A stretch of 8,630 bases of DNA from NCBI GenBank assembly GCA_009885185.1, contig VFLF01000257.1, forward strand, positions 1 to 8,630. The letters run 5' to 3'. This document shows positions 6,655 to 8,630 of this stretch, piece after piece; the first letter of the stretch is position 1, and every line of letters begins with the position of its first letter. A program made the translations under genes and the position numbers. The stretch comes from Nitrosomonadales bacterium (lineage in GTDB: Bacteria > Pseudomonadota > Gammaproteobacteria > Burkholderiales > SG8-41). The notes under the pieces were generated by a model. It was not told the origin of the DNA. It ran no database searches and saw only the letters and a list, made by a program, of their open reading frames with translations.

Positions 6655-7204
6655 GAACCCATACCCCATCGCTGTGATTGTCGGCAGTCTCCGCCGTGGC
6701 TCATATAACCGAAAACTGGCGGATGCTGTTGCAAGGCTTGCGCCGCCGGATTTTTCGTTCAAACAGCTGCGCATTGACGACATGCCGCTCTACAATCAGG
6801 ACGCCGATGGCAATCCGTCGGATCCCGTGAAGCGGCTAAAAAGTGAAATTACAGCGGCCCGCGGTCTGCTGTTCGTCACACCCGAATACAACCGTTCCAT
6901 CCCCGGCGTGCTCAAGAATGTGATCGATCACGCATCGCGTCCCTATGGCAAGAGCGTGTGGACGGGCAAGCCTGCGGGCATATTGGGCGCTTCCGTGGGC
7001 GTCATCGGCACCGCGATCGCACAACAGCATTTACGCACGATCCTCGCGTGCCTGGATATGCCGACCCTCGGTTTGCCCGAAGCATTCATCCATGCCAAAG
7101 AAGGACTGTTTGATGCGTCCGGCAACATAGGCGCAGACAGCACAGCATTCTTCCAGCAATGGATGGATAGTTACGTGGCGTGGATAAAAAAGCACGCCGC
7201 GTGA
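6653..7204 (+). CDS. NAD(P)H-dependent FMN reductase (ChrR/YieF-like flavoprotein)
   Basis: This 183-aa cytoplasmic flavodoxin-fold protein belongs to the NADPH-dependent FMN reductase family. After strand 1 (IAVIVGS) comes the FMN-phosphate loop GSLRRGSYNRKLA (11-23), and later the flavin-contacting TPEYNRSIPGVLKN (76-89) followed by IDHASRP, both diagnostic of the family. The length is normal (180-200 aa). Relatives reduce quinones, azo dyes, chromate or free flavin with NAD(P)H, often by two-electron steps that avoid semiquinone radicals; the physiological substrate cannot be assigned here. It follows the antiporter by 101 nt, and the DUF3096-like gene converges on it, with only 22 nt between the two stops. 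The ATG at 6653 has GAGG four bases upstream, inside a 12-bp palindrome. Confidence 0.92.
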   Translation: MNPYPIAVIVGSLRRGSYNRKLADAVARLAPPDFSFKQLRIDDMPLYNQDADGNPSDPVKRLKSEITAARGLLFVTPEYNRSIPGVLKNVIDHASRPYGKSVWTGKPAGILGASVGVIGTAIAQQHLRTILACLDMPTLGLPEAFIHAKEGLFDASGNIGADSTAFFQQWMDSYVAWIKKHAA

Positions 7205-7226
7205 TGCGAGGCCGCCGAGGTGCGTG

Positions 7227-7379
7227 TCAGAAGCGATAACCGCTGGCGCCGAACAAGCCCATCAGTCCAATAATAATCAGGTAGATGGCGACGATGTAGT
7301 TGAGCAGGCGTGGAATCACGAGGATGAGAATGCCGGCGATCAGCGAGATGAGTGGCGCAAGACCCAGAGTGATATTCAT
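7227..7379 (-). CDS. DUF3096-like 50-aa membrane protein
   Basis: The 50-residue product begins MNITLGLAPLISLIAGILIL, continues through VIPRLLNYIVAIYLIIIGL and ends GLFGASGYRF. Two hydrophobic helices (about residues 5-22 and 28-44) flank the short turn PRLLN. From memory this is the DUF3096 family pattern (LAPLISLIAGILIL..PRLLNYIVAIYLI..G), a small inner-membrane protein of unknown function. A good Shine-Dalgarno (AAAGGA) sits 7 nt upstream of the ATG at 7379, which supports real translation. The gene converges with the FMN reductase and diverges from the DUF3309-like gene across 148 nt. Confidence 0.85.
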   Translation of the reverse strand: MNITLGLAPLISLIAGILILVIPRLLNYIVAIYLIIIGLMGLFGASGYRF

Positions 7380-7527
7380 GGTTGCATCCTTTGTGTGTAG
7401 ACGGTGAACGATTGACTTCGGAACTCGGCCTACGTTGCGCCCAAAAGGATGTCTGCACTGTGCGGTGCCGCACGTGTGGAGGTTGATGTTGCGGCCTGCC
7501 TAATTGCGAACGGAATGGAGAAGCTGA
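7380..7527. promoter_or_regulatory. Shared divergent control region of the two mini-membrane genes
   Basis: These 148 nt lie between the divergent starts at 7379 and 7528, so both promoters should be here. The centre holds GTGCGG-TG-CCGCAC (7460-7473), a perfect 6-bp inverted repeat. Flanking CAC/GTG (7456-7458/7474-7476) extend it with one bulged T. Its position suggests a shared operator. I cannot assign -35/-10 elements with confidence. Confidence 0.35.
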
Positions 7528-7698
7528 ATGTCGCTAGGGATTGGACCTTTAATCGCCTTGTGTCCGGCGATGCTGGCTGTGATGCCCCAGTGGTCATACA
7601 GCAAAGGATGGGGACTCAAGCCCGGCAGCGTCTTTGCGTTCCTGCTGGCGGTTGTTTCGGGTAAAAGGCGGCCCATTTCTTTTTTCACCACGGCGTAG
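7528..7698 (+). CDS. DUF3309-like 56-aa membrane protein (divergent C-terminus)
   Basis: The predicted 56-aa protein begins MSLGIGPLIALCPAMLAVMP, then has QWSYSKGWGLKPGS, a second hydrophobic segment VFAFLLAVV and a polar end SGKRRPISFFTTA. The central W-S-Y-S-x-G-W-G-x-x-P pattern and the opening MSLG match what I recall of DUF3309 proteins (PTWPYSxxWGYxPSGG between two hydrophobic helices). Those usually end soon after the second helix with LLLLGRI. Here that ending is replaced by a basic tail and the helices are less hydrophobic, so the gene may be a divergent or decaying member. TGGAG ends 7 nt before the ATG at 7528, an ideal ribosome site. Function is unknown; small membrane proteins of this type are common in stress-linked regions. 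Confidence 0.65.
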   Translation: MSLGIGPLIALCPAMLAVMPQWSYSKGWGLKPGSVFAFLLAVVSGKRRPISFFTTA

Positions 7699-7770
7699 CA
7701 TTCGCATGCCCGTTGCTCCAGCTTTGGGCGATCCAATACCGTGATGTGACCACGGCTGTAACCAGACTGG

Positions 7771-7788
7771 CCCCTCCGCATGGAGGGG
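7771..7788. terminator. GC-rich hairpin between convergent genes
   Basis: CCCCTCC-GCAT-GGAGGGG is a perfect 7-bp stem with a 4-nt loop, extendable by two G·T pairs on the plus-strand RNA. It lies in the 121-nt gap between the stops of the DUF3309-like gene (7698) and the alternative oxidase (7820), where a shared terminator is expected. T-runs are poor on both strands (TTGT on the plus), so termination strength is uncertain. Confidence 0.55.
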
Positions 7789-7819
7789 TTGTGCAGCGTC
7801 GCGCGGACAGTACGAGGCA

Positions 7820-8557
7820 TCATGCAGGCCCGCTGATGCCCGGATGCAGTGCATGTTTTGGATAGGGCGCGACAGGCAGATGATCGACAGGCGCTCCTGC
7901 AAGCGTGCTCGCAAACCGATGATTGACATCACGGTGATGCGCCTCATCGTCGCGCACCACCAGTACCACATCGCGCAACGTCGCGCCGGCAGGCAACTTC
8001 CAATAGTGCTTCGCAATGGCGGGAGCCGGCACGTTAAGGGAGCGGCCTTCGTCGATTTCCGTGAGGTACAGGGTATAACTGAGCACCGCCTCTTCCTCAA
8101 AATAGCCGACCACGCGGTGTGCGGTGCGCTGCGAAACCAGGTACAGCAGAAAGAAACCGACATAGAAAATCCACTGCGCAACCAACACGAACAGCCGCTC
8201 GAAAAGCGTTGGTTTTGCGATCTCGATGAACGTCATCAGATGCATGCGCTCATTTTCGGCTTCTTCCAGCAGTGTGCGAATCCAGCCGTCATCGTCGACC
8301 ATGCGGCGCAGGCATTGCAGATGCGTGATCGTCGCGCCCACCATGCCGGGAACGGCAGCCACGGTTTCGAGGACGATCGCGCGGTGGCCGTAACGTTTGG
8401 CAAAGAAAGTGTCGGCGCAGAAGCGAAGCAGCCGGGTGAAGCCGAGCGCGAAGCGGTCCGAAAATCCGTATGGCGCATGGTGTGTCAGCACTTTTGCGTC
8501 CGGAACTTCAGTTCGAATCGATCGGTTGGACTTTTTAGCTCGCCCGCTACTGGTCAT
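7820..8557 (-). CDS. aox: Alternative oxidase (cyanide-insensitive quinol oxidase)
   Basis: The protein (245 aa from this start) is a di-iron membrane-surface oxidase that passes electrons from quinol to oxygen, forming water without pumping protons. All six expected iron ligands are visible: Glu64 in [12 protein letters not shown], Glu103 and His106 in NERMHLM, Glu154 in EEEAV, Glu205 and His208 in DEAHH. Tyr161 matches the conserved active-site Tyr. Spacing between the first three Glu ligands (39 and 51) equals that of the trypanosomal enzyme. Two hydrophobic amphipathic stretches (about 65-80 and 122-142) fit monotopic membrane attachment. There is no plant-type regulatory N-terminal extension. 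The frame is open to an ATG at 8620 (266 aa) and has another ATG at 8578; an in-frame stop lies at 8624-8626, so the gene is complete. I prefer 8557 because GGAT lies 8 nt upstream, but the start is uncertain. Confidence 0.93.
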   Translation of the reverse strand: MTSSGRAKKSNRSIRTEVPDAKVLTHHAPYGFSDRFALGFTRLLRFCADTFFAKRYGHRAIVLETVAAVPGMVGATITHLQCLRRMVDDDGWIRTLLEEAENERMHLMTFIEIAKPTLFERLFVLVAQWIFYVGFFLLYLVSQRTAHRVVGYFEEEAVLSYTLYLTEIDEGRSLNVPAPAIAKHYWKLPAGATLRDVVLVVRDDEAHHRDVNHRFASTLAGAPVDHLPVAPYPKHALHPGISGPA

Positions 8558-8630
8558 TGTGGGGGATCCATTAAACATGGGCTGATGGCTGAACGTACCG
8601 TTCGCCGATTGAAATAGCATTAATTACCAG

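Noticed and set aside
7385..7610. Three copies of CAAAGGATG or CAAAAGGATG in both orientations (7385-7393, 7442-7451, 7602-7610)
   Set aside because: One is a ribosome site and one lies inside coding sequence; no consistent spacing or role suggests a real repeat family.
7500..7823. 107-codon minus-strand open frame between the mini-membrane genes and aox
   Set aside because: It overlaps the DUF3309-like gene antisense, which has a much better ribosome site, and its protein shows no family pattern.
7844..8617. 257-codon plus-strand open frame opposite the alternative oxidase
   Set aside because: It is the antisense shadow of a gene with all metal ligands conserved; its protein is basic and without motifs.

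Overview
The window looks like chromosomal DNA from a Gram-negative proteobacterium. The evidence is an outer-membrane beta-barrel protein, a periplasmic L,D-transpeptidase-like protein, a glycine-zipper envelope protein and Shine-Dalgarno-led genes of moderately high GC. The end of the glycine-zipper protein and the catalase type feel most like Betaproteobacteria, but the lineage is an inference from recalled family resemblance. I see no tRNA, rRNA, CRISPR array, insertion sequence or phage gene.

Layout, left to right. (1) Positions 1-1570 are an envelope region: the 3' end of a glycine-zipper 2TM protein, a 272-nt gap with a perfect 10-bp inverted repeat, and an OmpA-like 8-strand barrel ending in a proline-rich tail without a peptidoglycan-binding domain. 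(2) A secreted YkuD-type L,D-transpeptidase-like protein (minus strand, 1571-2335) is divergent from pssA (CDP-diacylglycerol-serine O-phosphatidyltransferase, 2640-3260) across a 304-nt gap. (3) On the plus strand follow a clade-3-type monofunctional catalase (3378-4844), a CPA1-type Na+/H+ antiporter (4929-6551) and a small NAD(P)H-dependent FMN reductase (6653-7204). (4) Two tiny membrane-protein genes are divergently arranged: a 50-aa DUF3096-like gene (minus, 7227-7379) and a 56-aa DUF3309-like gene (plus, 7528-7698). (5) An alternative oxidase (minus, 7820-8557) ends convergently with the DUF3309-like gene, with a 7-bp GC hairpin between them.

Read together, 3.3-8.6 kb resembles a redox and ion-stress neighbourhood: peroxide removal (catalase), flavin or quinone reduction (FMN reductase), non-pumping quinol oxidation (alternative oxidase), cation/proton exchange and two stress-type mini-membrane proteins. 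The left half handles envelope and phospholipid functions. No gene here is an obvious unknown large system. The less ordinary signals are the alternative oxidase next to the mini-membrane proteins, a cluster of GTAC palindromes in the catalase leader, a duplicated 11-bp segment and a 10-codon micro-ORF at the pssA start, a 12-bp palindrome over the FMN reductase start, and the truncated OmpA-like architecture.
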